Assembly: GCA_025451375.1 (NCBI GenBank) | Contig: JANWKL010000025.1 | Span: forward strand, 1-52,400 | Direction of reading: 5' to 3' | From: Steroidobacteraceae bacterium | GTDB lineage: Bacteria; Pseudomonadota; Gammaproteobacteria; Steroidobacterales; Steroidobacteraceae | Length of the DNA stretch: 52,400 bases | Part shown: piece by piece, positions 36,580-46,082 of the stretch | Layout: every line of letters begins with the position of its first letter | Position numbering within the stretch: position 1 is the stretch's first letter | Notes under the pieces: generated by a model | What the model was told of the DNA's origin: nothing | The model's database searches: none | Seen by the model: only the letters and a program-made list of their open reading frames with translations | Program-made: the position numbers and the translations under genes

Positions 36580-37761
36580 CTAGCCGAGGATCCTTTCCCG
36601 GTAGTACAGGCGGCCGGCGATGCCGCACAGCACCACGCCCACCGCGAGGGTCGACGCGGCCGACAGCAACACGTACAGGCCCGGGAGGCTCTGGTCACGC
36701 AGTATGCTCATGATGAGGAAGTGCTGGCTGAGTGAGGGCACGAGCATCAGCGCCGCGGTGGGTTGCAGGCCCATGATCCCGGCGAACACCAGCGGCAGCG
36801 TCGGCACCATGAGCATGACACCCAGCCAGGTCTGCGCCTCACGCACCGTGCGGGTGGCGGCGGAGACGATGGTCATGAGCCCGGCGCCGAGCGGCGCCAT
36901 CGGCAGGCAGTACAGAATCAGCCGCAGCACTACGGCGGGCGGCATGTTGACACTCATCCCCATGCGCTCAAGACCCGAGAAGTGCACCACGACCGCAAAC
37001 GCCGCCGCGGTGATGATGAGCGACAGCGACATGTAGGCGCAGGTGGTCAGGATCTTGCCGAGCAACAGCTGCCAGCGCGGCACCGGGACGGTGAGCAGGG
37101 GCTCGAGCGAGCCGCGCTCGCGCTCGCCGGCGGTGGCGTCGATCGCCAGATACATGCCGCCCATCAGCATGGCGAGCAGCACGAGGTAACTGAGCATCCC
37201 CAGCGCCAGCACCGAGCGCGTCTGCGGGGTGGAGACGTCCACGTCCTGCACCACCAGCGCTGACAACACCAAAGGATCAATCCCGCGCGTGAGCAGGCGC
37301 AGCCGCGCCACATCCTGGCCGTAGCCGTTGATGAGCCCGCGGACGCGCTCGACCTGCGAAGTGGCGCTGCCGTTGGAAGCGTCGCTGTAGAGGATGAGGG
37401 GCGCAGGCGTCGCAGCGGCAAGCTGCGTGCCGAACTCCGCCGGGATGTCCAGCACCATGACCTCGGCGCGGCTGCGCACCGCGGCACGCGCTGCCGCTTC
37501 GTCATAGCTGACTTCCGCGACCTGCACGCGGTACTGCTTCAGAAACCCAAGCAGGTTGGGCGCGCGCCCGGCGTGCGCGACCGCGAGCCTCACCGGCTGC
37601 TCGCTCTCGCGCATCCCGACCCGGGTGCTGCTGGACATGACGGCGCCGAACACCAAAGGACCCATGAGCGGGCCGAGCACCAGCGCGGAGATCACCGTGC
37701 GCCGTTCGCGCAGGTTTTCCACGAACTCCTTGGCGAACACGGCGAGGACGGCGCGCATCAC
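36580..37761 (-). CDS. ABC-2 type exporter permease (NatB-like)
   Basis: This 393-residue membrane subunit has the ABC-2 layout of sodium-exporter-like NatB: one N-terminal helix (FAKEFVENLRERRTVISALV then LGPLMGPLVFGAVM), a large periplasmic domain of about 140 residues (40-185), and five or six C-terminal helices. TAGERERGSLEPLLTVPVPR near residue 213 is the coupling segment found across this family, followed by LLLGKILTTCAYMSL. Its start ATG overlaps the stop of the ATPase gene, so they form one exporter. The exported substrate is unknown. It ends 37 bp from the hairpin next to the convergent zincin gene. Confidence 0.9.
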   Translation of the reverse strand: MMRAVLAVFAKEFVENLRERRTVISALVLGPLMGPLVFGAVMSSSTRVGMRESEQPVRLAVAHAGRAPNLLGFLKQYRVQVAEVSYDEAAARAAVRSRAEVMVLDIPAEFGTQLAAATPAPLILYSDASNGSATSQVERVRGLINGYGQDVARLRLLTRGIDPLVLSALVVQDVDVSTPQTRSVLALGMLSYLVLLAMLMGGMYLAIDATAGERERGSLEPLLTVPVPRWQLLLGKILTTCAYMSLSLIITAAAFAVVVHFSGLERMGMSVNMPPAVVLRLILYCLPMAPLGAGLMTIVSAATRTVREAQTWLGVMLMVPTLPLVFAGIMGLQPTAALMLVPSLSQHFLIMSILRDQSLPGLYVLLSAASTLAVGVVLCGIAGRLYYRERILG

Positions 37762-38486
37762 GGCGTGCCGCCCGCAGCGGTGAGCCGGACGAAGGCGTCC
37801 TCGAGCGTGGCCGCACCCGCGCGAGTGCGAATCGCTTCCGGCGTCCCGGCCGCGAGCACCGTGCCGTGGGCTATGACCAGGATCTCATCGCACAGCGCGC
37901 TCACCTCCTGCATCACGTGACTCGAGAACAGGATGCAGTGGCCGGCATCGCGCAGGCGCAAGAGCAGCGCGCGCAGGTTGCGCACCGCCATCACATCCAG
38001 GCCGTTGGTGGGTTCATCGAGCAACAGGTTCTGCGGCCGGTGCACGAGCGCCCGCGCCAGCGCGGTCTTCACGCGTTGTCCCTGCGAGAAGCCGCGGGCG
38101 CGCCGATCGGCAAACTCCTCCATCTCCAGCAGCGTCACGAGCTCCTGCGCCCGCGCGCGCGCGGCGGCGCGCGGCAGGCCCTGCAGGGCGCCGAAGTAAG
38201 TGATGTTCTCGCGGGCCGTGAGGTTGGCGTAGATGCCCGCGCCGTGTGGCAACACACCGATGCGCCGTGCCGCGGCGAGTGGCGTGCGGGTCACGCTGTG
38301 GCCGTCGATGAGGGCGTCACCGGAGTCGGGCCTGAGGACTGTGTAAAGAATGCGCAGGGTGGTCGACTTGCCGGCGCCGTTCGGTCCCAGCAGGCCGGTG
38401 ATGCGGCCATCCTGCGCGCGCAGGCTCAGAGCGCGCACCGCGACCACCGCGCCGAAGTGCTTGTTGAGATCGTCGGCCGCGATCAT
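37758..38486 (-). CDS. ABC transporter ATP-binding protein (NatA-like)
   Basis: This 242-residue ATPase powers the adjacent ABC-2 permease. Walker A is GLLGPNGAGKSTTLRIL near residue 35, the Q-loop region is RRIGVLPHGAGIYANLTARE near 80, the signature is FSQGQRVKTALARAL near 133, Walker B LLLDEPTNGLDVMAVR near 154, and the switch His is in LFSSHVMQEV near 185. The ABC signature reads FSQGQ rather than LSGGQ, a variant known in NatA-type proteins. It lies 16 bp downstream of the exported hydrolase gene, and its stop overlaps the permease ATG. Confidence 0.94.
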   Translation of the reverse strand: MIAADDLNKHFGAVVAVRALSLRAQDGRITGLLGPNGAGKSTTLRILYTVLRPDSGDALIDGHSVTRTPLAAARRIGVLPHGAGIYANLTARENITYFGALQGLPRAAARARAQELVTLLEMEEFADRRARGFSQGQRVKTALARALVHRPQNLLLDEPTNGLDVMAVRNLRALLLRLRDAGHCILFSSHVMQEVSALCDEILVIAHGTVLAAGTPEAIRTRAGAATLEDAFVRLTAAGGTP

Positions 38487-38502
38487 GCGTGCACGGTGCG
38501 GG

Positions 38503-40005
38503 TCATGGTCCTGGACCGTTGCGCGTCAGGAAGAACGCCTGCGGTCGCGCCTCGCGGGTGCAGGCCACATCCAGACCATCAACCGCCGCACGCTCGTAGA
38601 AACGCTCGAGCACGCGCGCCACGCACGGCACGGTGAGCTGCCCGTGCCCGAAGCCCGGCAGTACGACGTGCAGGCTGTGATGCAGGCCGCGGCGGGCTTG
38701 TTCCGCGAACGCCGGTGGTGTCACCGGATCCGCGCCGCCAGAGAGCAGCAGCACCGGCACGTCACTCACGAGTGGCGCGTGGAAGTCCGCATCGACCGGA
38801 CCCTTCGGCCAGGCGCGGCACAGCGTGATCAGCCCGTCGAGCTGGCGCGTGCCCATGAAGGTGCGGGCGAGCGCGGCGCGGTCGATGGTCCGCTGTGGAT
38901 AGAACGGCACGTCCTCGGAGCACACCACCGTGTTGTGCATGCCGATGGCAAATTCACCCGCGTAGTCGCGGCTCACGAGACGAAACTGCGCCGCGAGAGC
39001 GGTGAAGTCGCGGTTCACGAGGGCTTCGTGCAACAACAGCGGCAGGAGCGCCGTCCCGGCCGGTGCGTACACCAGCAGACGCAGCACCGCCGCCAGCTGC
39101 TGGGAGGTGAAATCCATATGCACACGCTCCCCGGACGTCGGGTCGGCGATGCTCACGGGCACGGCGTGCGCGGCGAGCGCGGCGCGCAGCGCCCGGTAGG
39201 TCGCGGCGGGGTCACCGAAGCGCGCGTGGCACAGAGGATCACGCACACAACGCGCGAAAGCGGCCGCGAGCGCATCTTCCGCGTCCTGAGCGGCGGAGAC
39301 TCCGAGCGCGAGCTGCGGCGGCACCACTCCGTCGAGAACCACGGCACGCGTGCGCGCTGGAAAGCGGCGCAGATAGTGCTGCGCGACGCGGGTGCCGTAG
39401 GACACTCCGTAGAGGTTCACCAGCGGGTAGCCGAGGGCGGCGCGCACCCGCTCGAGGTCCTGTACCGCAAGGCTCGTGGTGTACTGCGACACATCAGCGT
39501 AGGGGCTGAGCGCAGCAAGACAGCGTTGGGTCTGCGCAAGGAGCGGCGCGTCGTCCTCGTCGTAGAGTTCCGCCTCGGTCAGCGCGCAAGTGAGCGGGTG
39601 GGACATGCCCGTGCCACGCTGATCCACGAGCACGATGTCGCGATCACGGTGGATGCGTGAGAAGGCGCCGGCGCTTTGCGCGTAAAAGGCGCCCGCCGCC
39701 GTGCCCGGACCGCCTGCCAGCACGAACAGGGGATCGGGGCGCTTGCTGCGATTGATCGCGGGAACCACCGCCACGCGCAGGTTGATCTGCCGGCCACCGG
39801 GCAGCCGTGGATTCTCCGCCACCGGGAAGTCCATGCATTGCGCCGGCACCGTCGCCAGGTGCAGCGGATGCTCCAGCTGGCATGGCCGAAGGGGTGGGGT
39901 AGCCGCCGGCGCAGGCGCGGCGCTGGCCGCGGCCAGCCCCAGTGTGAACAGGGCGCCGCAACGGAAGAAGAGGTTCAGCATCAGGTGTGTGGCCCATGAT
40001 GTCAT
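38503..40005 (-). CDS. Exported alpha/beta hydrolase, TAP/prolyl aminopeptidase-like
   Basis: This 500-residue protein has a hydrophobic signal segment ([19 protein letters not shown]) and should be periplasmic or secreted. The serine-peptidase alpha/beta hydrolase fold shows [15 protein letters not shown] (oxyanion region, HGGPG-like) near residue 97, [16 protein letters not shown] near 125, the nucleophile elbow [15 protein letters not shown] with Ser near 202, and the TAP-like C-terminal domain with [13 protein letters not shown] (Asp) and LPGFGHGQL (His) near 430-460. Several cysteine pairs fit an oxidising location. ATG 40005 is chosen; ATG 39981 just before LNLFF is possible. It heads the operon with the ABC exporter and is divergent from mnmG. 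Confidence 0.88.
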   Translation of the reverse strand: MTSWATHLMLNLFFRCGALFTLGLAAASAAPAPAATPPLRPCQLEHPLHLATVPAQCMDFPVAENPRLPGGRQINLRVAVVPAINRSKRPDPLFVLAGGPGTAAGAFYAQSAGAFSRIHRDRDIVLVDQRGTGMSHPLTCALTEAELYDEDDAPLLAQTQRCLAALSPYADVSQYTTSLAVQDLERVRAALGYPLVNLYGVSYGTRVAQHYLRRFPARTRAVVLDGVVPPQLALGVSAAQDAEDALAAAFARCVRDPLCHARFGDPAATYRALRAALAAHAVPVSIADPTSGERVHMDFTSQQLAAVLRLLVYAPAGTALLPLLLHEALVNRDFTALAAQFRLVSRDYAGEFAIGMHNTVVCSEDVPFYPQRTIDRAALARTFMGTRQLDGLITLCRAWPKGPVDADFHAPLVSDVPVLLLSGGADPVTPPAFAEQARRGLHHSLHVVLPGFGHGQLTVPCVARVLERFYERAAVDGLDVACTREARPQAFFLTRNGPGP

Positions 40006-40026
40006 CCGCCGGCCGCCAGCTACAAT
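39999..40026 (+). promoter_or_regulatory. Candidate mnmG promoter
   Basis: ATGTCA (39999-40004) and TACAAT (40021-40026) are 16 bp apart and match four and five of six sigma-70 consensus bases. The site lies 30-57 bp before the mnmG GTG and overlaps the start of the divergent hydrolase gene. Based on motif and spacing only. Confidence 0.4.
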
Positions 40027-40055
40027 ACGCGGCCCCAACACACCACCGTCGCACA

Positions 40056-41981
40056 GTGAGCCAGTTCCCCACACCCGACCGCAAAGGCGTCGACGTCATT
40101 GTCATCGGCGGCGGTCACGCCGGTACCGAAGCGGCGCTCGCCGCCGCGCGCGCGGGGGTGTCTACGCTCCTCATCACCCAGAGCATCGAGACGCTCGGGC
40201 AGATGAGTTGCAACCCCGCCATCGGCGGCATCGGCAAGGGCCACCTGGTGCGCGAGATCGATGCACTCGGCGGGGCGATGGCCCGCGCCGCCGATCGCGC
40301 CGGCATCCAGTTCCGAACCCTGAACGCGAGCAAAGGGCCGGCGGTGCGCGCGACGCGCGCCCAGGCCGACCGGCAGCTGTACCGTCAGGCGGTTCGCGGT
40401 TTCCTGGAGAGCCAGCCGAACCTGTCCATCTTTCAGCAGGAGGTCGCTGACCTCGTAGTGGAAGGCGGGCGCGTGTGCGGCGTGGTGACGGCCACGGGCA
40501 TCACTTTCCGGGCGCCCGCGGTGGTGCTGACGGTGGGCACTTTTCTCGGCGGACGCATCCACGTTGGCCTGACCCAGTCCGCGGGCGGCCGGGCGGGAGA
40601 CCCGCCCTCGAACCGTCTCGCGGCGCGCCTGCGGGAGTTGCCGTTGCGCGTCGGCCGGCTCAAGACCGGTACGCCACCGCGGATTGACGGCCGCACCATC
40701 GACCGGGCGGTCATGACCGAGCAGCCGGGCGATGAGCCGACGCCCGTATTTTCGTTCCTTGGGCGAGTCAGTGAGCATCCTCAGCAGATAAATTGTTTCA
40801 TAACAAGCACCAATGAGCGTACACACGACATAATCCGGGCCGCCACGGATCGCTCGCCGATGTTCACCGGCGTGATTGAAGGGGTCGGTCCGCGCTACTG
40901 CCCGTCGGTCGAGGACAAGGTCGTGCGCTTCGCCGACAAGGTCTCGCACCAGATTTTTGTCGAGCCCGAGGGACTCAACACGCATGAGATCTATCCGAAC
41001 GGGATCTCAACCAGCCTGCCCTTCGATGTGCAGTGCGAGTTCGTGCGCACCATCCGCGGCTTCGAGCACGCGCACCTCACGCGCCCCGGATACGCCATCG
41101 AATATGACTTCTTCGATCCGCGGGATCTGAAGCTGACGCTCGAGACGCGCGCCCTGCCGGGGCTCTACTTCGCCGGTCAGATCAATGGCACGACCGGCTA
41201 CGAGGAAGCGGCCGCGCAGGGGCTCGTCGCCGGGATGAATGCGGCGCTGGCGGTGCGCGGTCATGAGCCCTGGCATCCGCAGCGCAGCGAGGCCTACCTC
41301 GGAGTGCTCATTGATGATCTGGTCACGCAGGGCACGCGCGAGCCGTATCGCATGTTCACCAGCCGCGCGGAACACCGCCTGCTGCTGCGCGAAGACAATG
41401 CGGATCTGCGCCTGACCCCCAAGGGGCGGGAGCTCGGCCTGGTGGACGATGAGCGCTGGACGCTCTTCGAGGCCAAGGCCCGGATGACGCAGGATGAGAT
41501 CGGGCGGCTTGCGGCCCGGCGGGTGAAGCCTGCGGATGTGCCGGCGGCGTGGGCGGAGCGTGTCCTTGGCGGCCCGCTCGGACGCGATGCTTCCGCGTTC
41601 GAGCTCTTACGCCGGCCCGAAGTCAGCTACGACGATGTCATCGAAGTGGCCGGGGCGCCGTCGTGGTCAGGCGCGGATGATCGCCTGCCGGCACAGGTGC
41701 GCACGCAGCTTGAAGTGCGCGCCCGCTACGCCGGCTACATCGAGCGGCAGCAGGACGAGATCGAGCGGGCGCGGCGTAACGAAGAGACGTCCCTGCCGGC
41801 CGATCTTGACTATGGTGAGCTCGCCGGCCTGTCGCACGAAGTGCGCCAGAAGCTGACCCAGGGCCGCCCCGCGACGATCGGGCAGGCCGGGCGGATCCCG
41901 GGCGTGACCCCGGCGGCGGTCTCCATCCTCCTCGTGCACCTGAAAAAGCGCTCGCCCCGCCGCGCACCCAGGGTCGCATGA
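40056..41981 (+). CDS. mnmG: tRNA uridine-5-carboxymethylaminomethyl(34) synthesis enzyme MnmG
   Basis: MnmG (GidA) is the FAD-binding partner of MnmE and installs the cmnm5 group on U34 of several tRNAs. The 641-residue protein opens [20 protein letters not shown], then [20 protein letters not shown] near residue 45 with the conserved Cys, and [16 protein letters not shown] near 150. [14 protein letters not shown] near 280 carries the second catalytic Cys, and [20 protein letters not shown] near 370 and [20 protein letters not shown] near 430 follow. The GTG at 40056 fits the usual N-terminus; in-frame sequence to the left overlaps the divergent gene. rsmG, parA and parB do not follow; pyrF does, overlapping the stop. 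Confidence 0.96.
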   Translation: MSQFPTPDRKGVDVIVIGGGHAGTEAALAAARAGVSTLLITQSIETLGQMSCNPAIGGIGKGHLVREIDALGGAMARAADRAGIQFRTLNASKGPAVRATRAQADRQLYRQAVRGFLESQPNLSIFQQEVADLVVEGGRVCGVVTATGITFRAPAVVLTVGTFLGGRIHVGLTQSAGGRAGDPPSNRLAARLRELPLRVGRLKTGTPPRIDGRTIDRAVMTEQPGDEPTPVFSFLGRVSEHPQQINCFITSTNERTHDIIRAATDRSPMFTGVIEGVGPRYCPSVEDKVVRFADKVSHQIFVEPEGLNTHEIYPNGISTSLPFDVQCEFVRTIRGFEHAHLTRPGYAIEYDFFDPRDLKLTLETRALPGLYFAGQINGTTGYEEAAAQGLVAGMNAALAVRGHEPWHPQRSEAYLGVLIDDLVTQGTREPYRMFTSRAEHRLLLREDNADLRLTPKGRELGLVDDERWTLFEAKARMTQDEIGRLAARRVKPADVPAAWAERVLGGPLGRDASAFELLRRPEVSYDDVIEVAGAPSWSGADDRLPAQVRTQLEVRARYAGYIERQQDEIERARRNEETSLPADLDYGELAGLSHEVRQKLTQGRPATIGQAGRIPGVTPAAVSILLVHLKKRSPRRAPRVA

Positions 41982-42802
41982 GCGGCTTCATCCAGGCCCT
42001 GGGCAATGCCTGGCGCAGGAACGACTCACTCGTGTGTGTGGGACTCGATCCGGAGATCGAACGCTTTCCGCGCCACCTCGCCGAGCAGGGTTCGCCGATC
42101 TTTCAGTTCAACAAGGCGGTAATCGACGCCACGGCGGACCTGGTGTGCGCCTACAAGCCGCAGTTCGCGCACTACGCCGCCTACGAGGCGGAAGACCAGC
42201 TCGAGCGCACCATCGAGTACGTTCACAAGACTTACCCTGAAGTACCGGTGATCCTGGACTCCAAGCGCGGTGACGTCGGCAACACCGCCGAGCGCTACGC
42301 CATCGAGGCATTCGAGCGCTATGGCGCCGACGCCGTGACCGTAAATCCGTATCTGGGCGGCGATTCTCTGGAGCCGTACCTCAAACGCTCCGATAAGGGC
42401 GTGATCATCCTGTGCCGCACGTCGAACCCCGGCGCGCGCGATCTGCAGGACCTTAACGTCGATGGGCGGCCGCTCTACCAGGTGGTGGCCGAGCTCGCCG
42501 CGCAGCGCTGGAACTCGCGCGGCAATTGCCTGCTGGTCGTCGGCGCAACCTACCCACAGGAGCTTGCGCAGGTGCGCTCGATCGTGGGCAACATGCCGCT
42601 CCTCGTACCCGGGGTTGGCGCTCAGGGCGGCGATGTCGCGCAGGCGGTAAGCCGGGGCCAGACCGCGGACGGAACCGGACTCATCATCAGTTCCTCACGC
42701 GGAATTCTCTACGCTTCGCAGGGTTCGGACTTCGCCAGTGCCGCGCGCGCCGCCACCGAAAAGCTGCGGACCGAAATCAACCTGAGCCGCGCTCGCGGGT
42801 GA
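41978..42802 (+). CDS. pyrF: Orotidine 5'-phosphate decarboxylase (type 2)
   Basis: PyrF converts OMP to UMP, the last step of pyrimidine synthesis. At 274 residues it is the longer type 2 form. [15 protein letters not shown] near residue 18, [20 protein letters not shown] near 45, the catalytic [19 protein letters not shown] near 90, [16 protein letters not shown] near 125, [14 protein letters not shown] near 148, and the phosphate-binding [10 protein letters not shown] near 210 are all present. The ATG overlaps the mnmG stop (ATGA) and the TGA overlaps the next gene as TGATG, an unusual link of tRNA modification with pyrimidine synthesis. Confidence 0.95.
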   Translation: MSGFIQALGNAWRRNDSLVCVGLDPEIERFPRHLAEQGSPIFQFNKAVIDATADLVCAYKPQFAHYAAYEAEDQLERTIEYVHKTYPEVPVILDSKRGDVGNTAERYAIEAFERYGADAVTVNPYLGGDSLEPYLKRSDKGVIILCRTSNPGARDLQDLNVDGRPLYQVVAELAAQRWNSRGNCLLVVGATYPQELAQVRSIVGNMPLLVPGVGAQGGDVAQAVSRGQTADGTGLIISSSRGILYASQGSDFASAARAATEKLRTEINLSRARG

Positions 42803-44496
42803 TGAACGCGCGATACGACGGCGTGAGGCACGTCGGGCGCGCCAGCCGACTCGGTCGGGCAGCACGCCAGATTGTCGCTTCCGTAATACCAATAGCCTGC
42901 ATCTGCCTCATTGGCTCGCTAGAGGGCTGTGAGCGCCACGGCGGCCAACCGGCAGGGTCGGCAGGCAATCCCTCGCCGGTGATTCTGGTGCGCGGCGCGG
43001 GACCGGATCCGGACTCACTGGATCCGCAGCGAGCCCGCGGCGCGGAGGCGCAGAACATCCTGCGCGACCTGTGTGAAGGCCTCACCACTCTCAACTCTCA
43101 TGGTGACGTCGCACCGGGCGTTGCAAGTTCCTGGAGCGTGAGCGCCGATGGAAGCGCGTGGACATTCCACCTGCGTCCCGAGGCGCGCTGGTCGAACGGC
43201 GAGCGGGTGGTGGCGGCGGATTTTGTGGCAGGGCTGCAGCGGCTGGTGAATCCGGCGACAGCCTCCGCCTACGCGCAGTACATCGACGTCATCGCCAACA
43301 GCAACGACATCATCACCGGCAGGAAGCCCGTGCAGGCGCTTGGCGTTGCCGCGCCCGATGATGCCACCGTCGTCGTGACGCTCGCTTCGCCGGCCTTGTA
43401 CCTGCCGGCACTGCTCTCACACCCCAGCACCTGCCCCGTGCATCGCCCGACGCTCGCGCGTTACGCGGATGGGTTCGCGCGACCCGGCGTCATGGTGTCC
43501 GACGGCGCCTTTGTGTTGAAGGAGTGGGTCCAGGGCTCGTACCTCCTGGCAACCCGCAATCATTACTACTGGAACGACGCGGCGACGCGCCTGGATGGGG
43601 TGAAGTACCTGCCCATCCCGGACGAGAACGCGGAACTGGCGCGTTATCGCGGCGGGGAGCTGCAAGTCACCGCTGTCGTGCCTCGCGGGCAGTTCGACTG
43701 GATCAAGGCGAACCTGGGTGATCAACTGCACGTCGGACCCCAGCTGACGACTTACTACTACGGCTTCAACCTGCGCCGCGCGCCGTTCCGCGACAACCTG
43801 AAATTGCGGCGCGCGCTGTCCATGGTCATTGACCGCGAGATGCTGGTCGAGCGGGTGCTGCGGGTGGGGGAACTGCCGGCCTATGGCTGGGTGCCCCCGG
43901 GAGTGAACAACTACACCCCGCAATCCTTCGAATATCGCGGCCTTCCCATGGCGGCGCGGATCGCGGAGGCGCAGCGTCTGTACGCGCAGGCGGGTTACTC
44001 GCGCTCGCGGCCGCTGACCTTCGAGCTGCGCTACAACTCGGGCGAGGTGCACACCAAGCTCGCCCTGGCGATCGCCTCCATGTGGAAGGAGGCGCTCGGA
44101 GTTGACGTGCGCCTAACCCAGGTTGAGTTCAAATCGCTGCTGCAGGACATCGACCGGGGCGACGTGGAAGTGTTCCGCTCCAGCTGGGTCGGCGATTACA
44201 ACGACGCCTACAGCTTCCTGCAGTACCTCAAGAGCGACTTCGGCGTGAACCTGCCGCGCTACAAGAGCGCCGCGTACGACGCACTGCTGGCGCGCGCGGC
44301 GGCGGAAATGGATGCCGCAAAGCGCCGCTCCCTGCTGGAAGAAGCGGAAGCGCTCGCGCTGCGCGATCAGCCGCTCATCCCGCTGTACTTCTACGTCAAC
44401 AAGCACCTGGTGAAGCCCGAGGTGCTGGGCTGGTACGACAACGTCATGAACGTGGTTTACAGCAAGGACCTGGGGCTGCGGGTCCCGGCGCGCTGA
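42802..44496 (+). CDS. Peptide ABC transporter substrate-binding lipoprotein (OppA-like)
   Basis: This 564-residue SBP_bac_5 family protein has an N-terminal signal with a lipobox-like end (IACICLIGSLEGC, Cys near residue 43), so it is probably a lipoprotein. Domain landmarks are DPDSLDPQRARGAEAQNIL near 70, LCEGLTTLNSHGDVAPGVAS near 90, WTFHLRPEARWSNGERV near 120, RRALSMVIDREMLVERVL near 335, and the C-terminal LALRDQPLIPLYFYVNKHLV. The MppA/OppA group binds oligopeptides or murein tripeptide. No permease or ATPase genes adjoin it; upstream is pyrF (TGATG overlap) and downstream convergent mnmE, so it is an orphan receptor. Confidence 0.9.
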   Translation: MNARYDGVRHVGRASRLGRAARQIVASVIPIACICLIGSLEGCERHGGQPAGSAGNPSPVILVRGAGPDPDSLDPQRARGAEAQNILRDLCEGLTTLNSHGDVAPGVASSWSVSADGSAWTFHLRPEARWSNGERVVAADFVAGLQRLVNPATASAYAQYIDVIANSNDIITGRKPVQALGVAAPDDATVVVTLASPALYLPALLSHPSTCPVHRPTLARYADGFARPGVMVSDGAFVLKEWVQGSYLLATRNHYYWNDAATRLDGVKYLPIPDENAELARYRGGELQVTAVVPRGQFDWIKANLGDQLHVGPQLTTYYYGFNLRRAPFRDNLKLRRALSMVIDREMLVERVLRVGELPAYGWVPPGVNNYTPQSFEYRGLPMAARIAEAQRLYAQAGYSRSRPLTFELRYNSGEVHTKLALAIASMWKEALGVDVRLTQVEFKSLLQDIDRGDVEVFRSSWVGDYNDAYSFLQYLKSDFGVNLPRYKSAAYDALLARAAAEMDAAKRRSLLEEAEALALRDQPLIPLYFYVNKHLVKPEVLGWYDNVMNVVYSKDLGLRVPAR

Positions 44497-44694
44497 GCGA
44501 TGGATCACTCGTCGTCTGGTCCGCTCTTCGAGCGGGTCCACCTGCGTCTCGAGAGAGGCTGCCTGCAATCCAAACGCGTGGCTGACGGTTTGAACAAATG
44601 GGCAGCATTCTCGGCCCAAAGTAGGGTCGGGCAAGCAACACCCTCTTTGGTGCGGCATGCATCCCATCGGCCCCCGGCCGAGTGTCATGGCACC
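44497..44694. other. Intergenic gap between convergent lipoprotein gene and mnmE
   Basis: This 198-bp gap separates two genes whose stops face each other. CCGCTC (44521-44526) and GAGCGG (44530-44535) form a short perfect hairpin with a TTC loop, 24 bp after the lipoprotein stop. It lacks a T-run and is too short to call a terminator with confidence. I see no RNA gene or further structure. Confidence 0.35.
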
Positions 44695-46050
44695 CTATTT
44701 CCCGATACAGAATCCCGCGAATATCCGCCCGAGCAGATCATCGCTGGTGAACTCCCCGGTGATCTCGTTGAGCGCCTGCTGCGCGGCGCGCAGCTCCTCG
44801 GCAGCCAGTTCCCCGGCGCGCCGCTCGTTGAGCTGTCGCGCCGCCTCTTCGGTGTGGGCGCGGGCTCGGGCCAGCGCCTCCAGGTGCCGGCGGCGCGCGC
44901 TGACGGTGCCGCCGTCGGCGGTCTGATAGCCCATGCAGCTCTTCAGGTGCGCGCGCAGCGCTTCGAGTCCCTTGCCGCTCAAAGCGGACAACACCAGTCG
45001 CGGCGGGCCGGTGAGGGTGTCGGCGACGGGGATGCCGACGGCGAGATCGCATTTGTTGAACACCAGTGTCACCGGCACATCCGCCGGCAGGCGTTCGCGC
45101 TCCTCGCGAAAGGCCGTGGCATCCGGATCCGCGGCTGCGTCGATGACGAACAACACCCGGTCGGCGCGCCGCATCTCGGCGTGCGCGCGCCGCATGCCCT
45201 CTTCCTCCACCGCATCGCCCCCCTCGCGCAACCCCGCCGTGTCGAGCACGTGCAGCGGCATGCCGTCGATGCTGATGCGCTCGCGCACCACGTCGCGCGT
45301 GGTGCCCGCGATCGGCGTGACGATCGCCGCCTCGTAGCCGGCGAGACGGTTCAGGAGACTCGACTTGCCGGCGTTCGGACGCCCGGCGATGACGACTGTC
45401 ATGCCTTCACGCAGCAGGCGCCCCTGGCGGGCGCTGTCCGAGACGCCCTCGAAATGATCGCGCACCGCCTGGAAGCGCGCCGTGAGTTCGCGGTCGGCGA
45501 GAAAGTCGATCTCCTCTTCCGGAAAATCGATGGCCGCCTCCACGTACGTGCGCAGGTCAATCACCGCTTCAGTCAGGCCGTGCACCATGGCGGAGAACTC
45601 GCCCTGCAGTGAGCGCATGGCGGCGCGCGCCGCCTGTTGCGAACCAGCATCGATCAGATCGGCGACGGCTTCGGCCTGAGCCAGATCCAGCTTGTCGTTG
45701 AGGAAGGCGCGCTGGGTGAACTCCCCGGCCTGGGCGCGGCGCGCGCCGAGCTCCACGGCGCGCGACACGAGCGCCTCCATGACCAGCGGTCCGCCGTGAC
45801 CGTGCAGCTCAAGTACGTGTTCGCCGGTGTAGGAATGCGGTGCGGGGAAGAACAGTGCCAGGCCCGCGTCGATCGGCTCACGCTGCGCGTCCAGAAAGCG
45901 CGCGAAGGTGGCGTGGCGGGCCTGCGGCAGCTCTCCGCCGAGGAGCACTGCGGCGAGTTCCGGCACCTTGGGGCCGGAGATACGCACGATGCCGACGCCG
46001 CCTCTTCCCGGAGGCGTGGCCGCGGCGGCAATCGTGTCGGTGCGCGTCAT
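44695..46050 (-). CDS. mnmE: tRNA modification GTPase MnmE
   Basis: MnmE is the GTPase partner of MnmG in wobble-uridine modification. The 451-residue protein has the N-terminal folate-binding domain ([20 protein letters not shown] near residue 5, [13 protein letters not shown] near 80). The GTPase domain shows [17 protein letters not shown] near 220, the DTAGLR switch near 265 and NKCD near 330. It ends with the FCIGK motif whose Cys is catalytic. ATG 46050 has GGGAG 5-6 bp upstream and is preferred over GTG 46056. It is the last gene of the leftward rpmH-rnpA-yidD-yidC-mnmE cluster and faces mnmG over a 200-bp gap beyond the lipoprotein gene. Confidence 0.96.
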   Translation of the reverse strand: MTRTDTIAAAATPPGRGGVGIVRISGPKVPELAAVLLGGELPQARHATFARFLDAQREPIDAGLALFFPAPHSYTGEHVLELHGHGGPLVMEALVSRAVELGARRAQAGEFTQRAFLNDKLDLAQAEAVADLIDAGSQQAARAAMRSLQGEFSAMVHGLTEAVIDLRTYVEAAIDFPEEEIDFLADRELTARFQAVRDHFEGVSDSARQGRLLREGMTVVIAGRPNAGKSSLLNRLAGYEAAIVTPIAGTTRDVVRERISIDGMPLHVLDTAGLREGGDAVEEEGMRRAHAEMRRADRVLFVIDAAADPDATAFREERERLPADVPVTLVFNKCDLAVGIPVADTLTGPPRLVLSALSGKGLEALRAHLKSCMGYQTADGGTVSARRRHLEALARARAHTEEAARQLNERRAGELAAEELRAAQQALNEITGEFTSDDLLGRIFAGFCIGK

Positions 46051-46082
46051 GCTCACTCCCGCGCCTTCAGGCTAGCGCTGCG

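Noticed and set aside
44500-45612. 370-codon plus-strand open frame after the peptide-binding lipoprotein
   Set aside because: Mostly antisense to mnmE, whose GTPase motifs and FCIGK end are clear.
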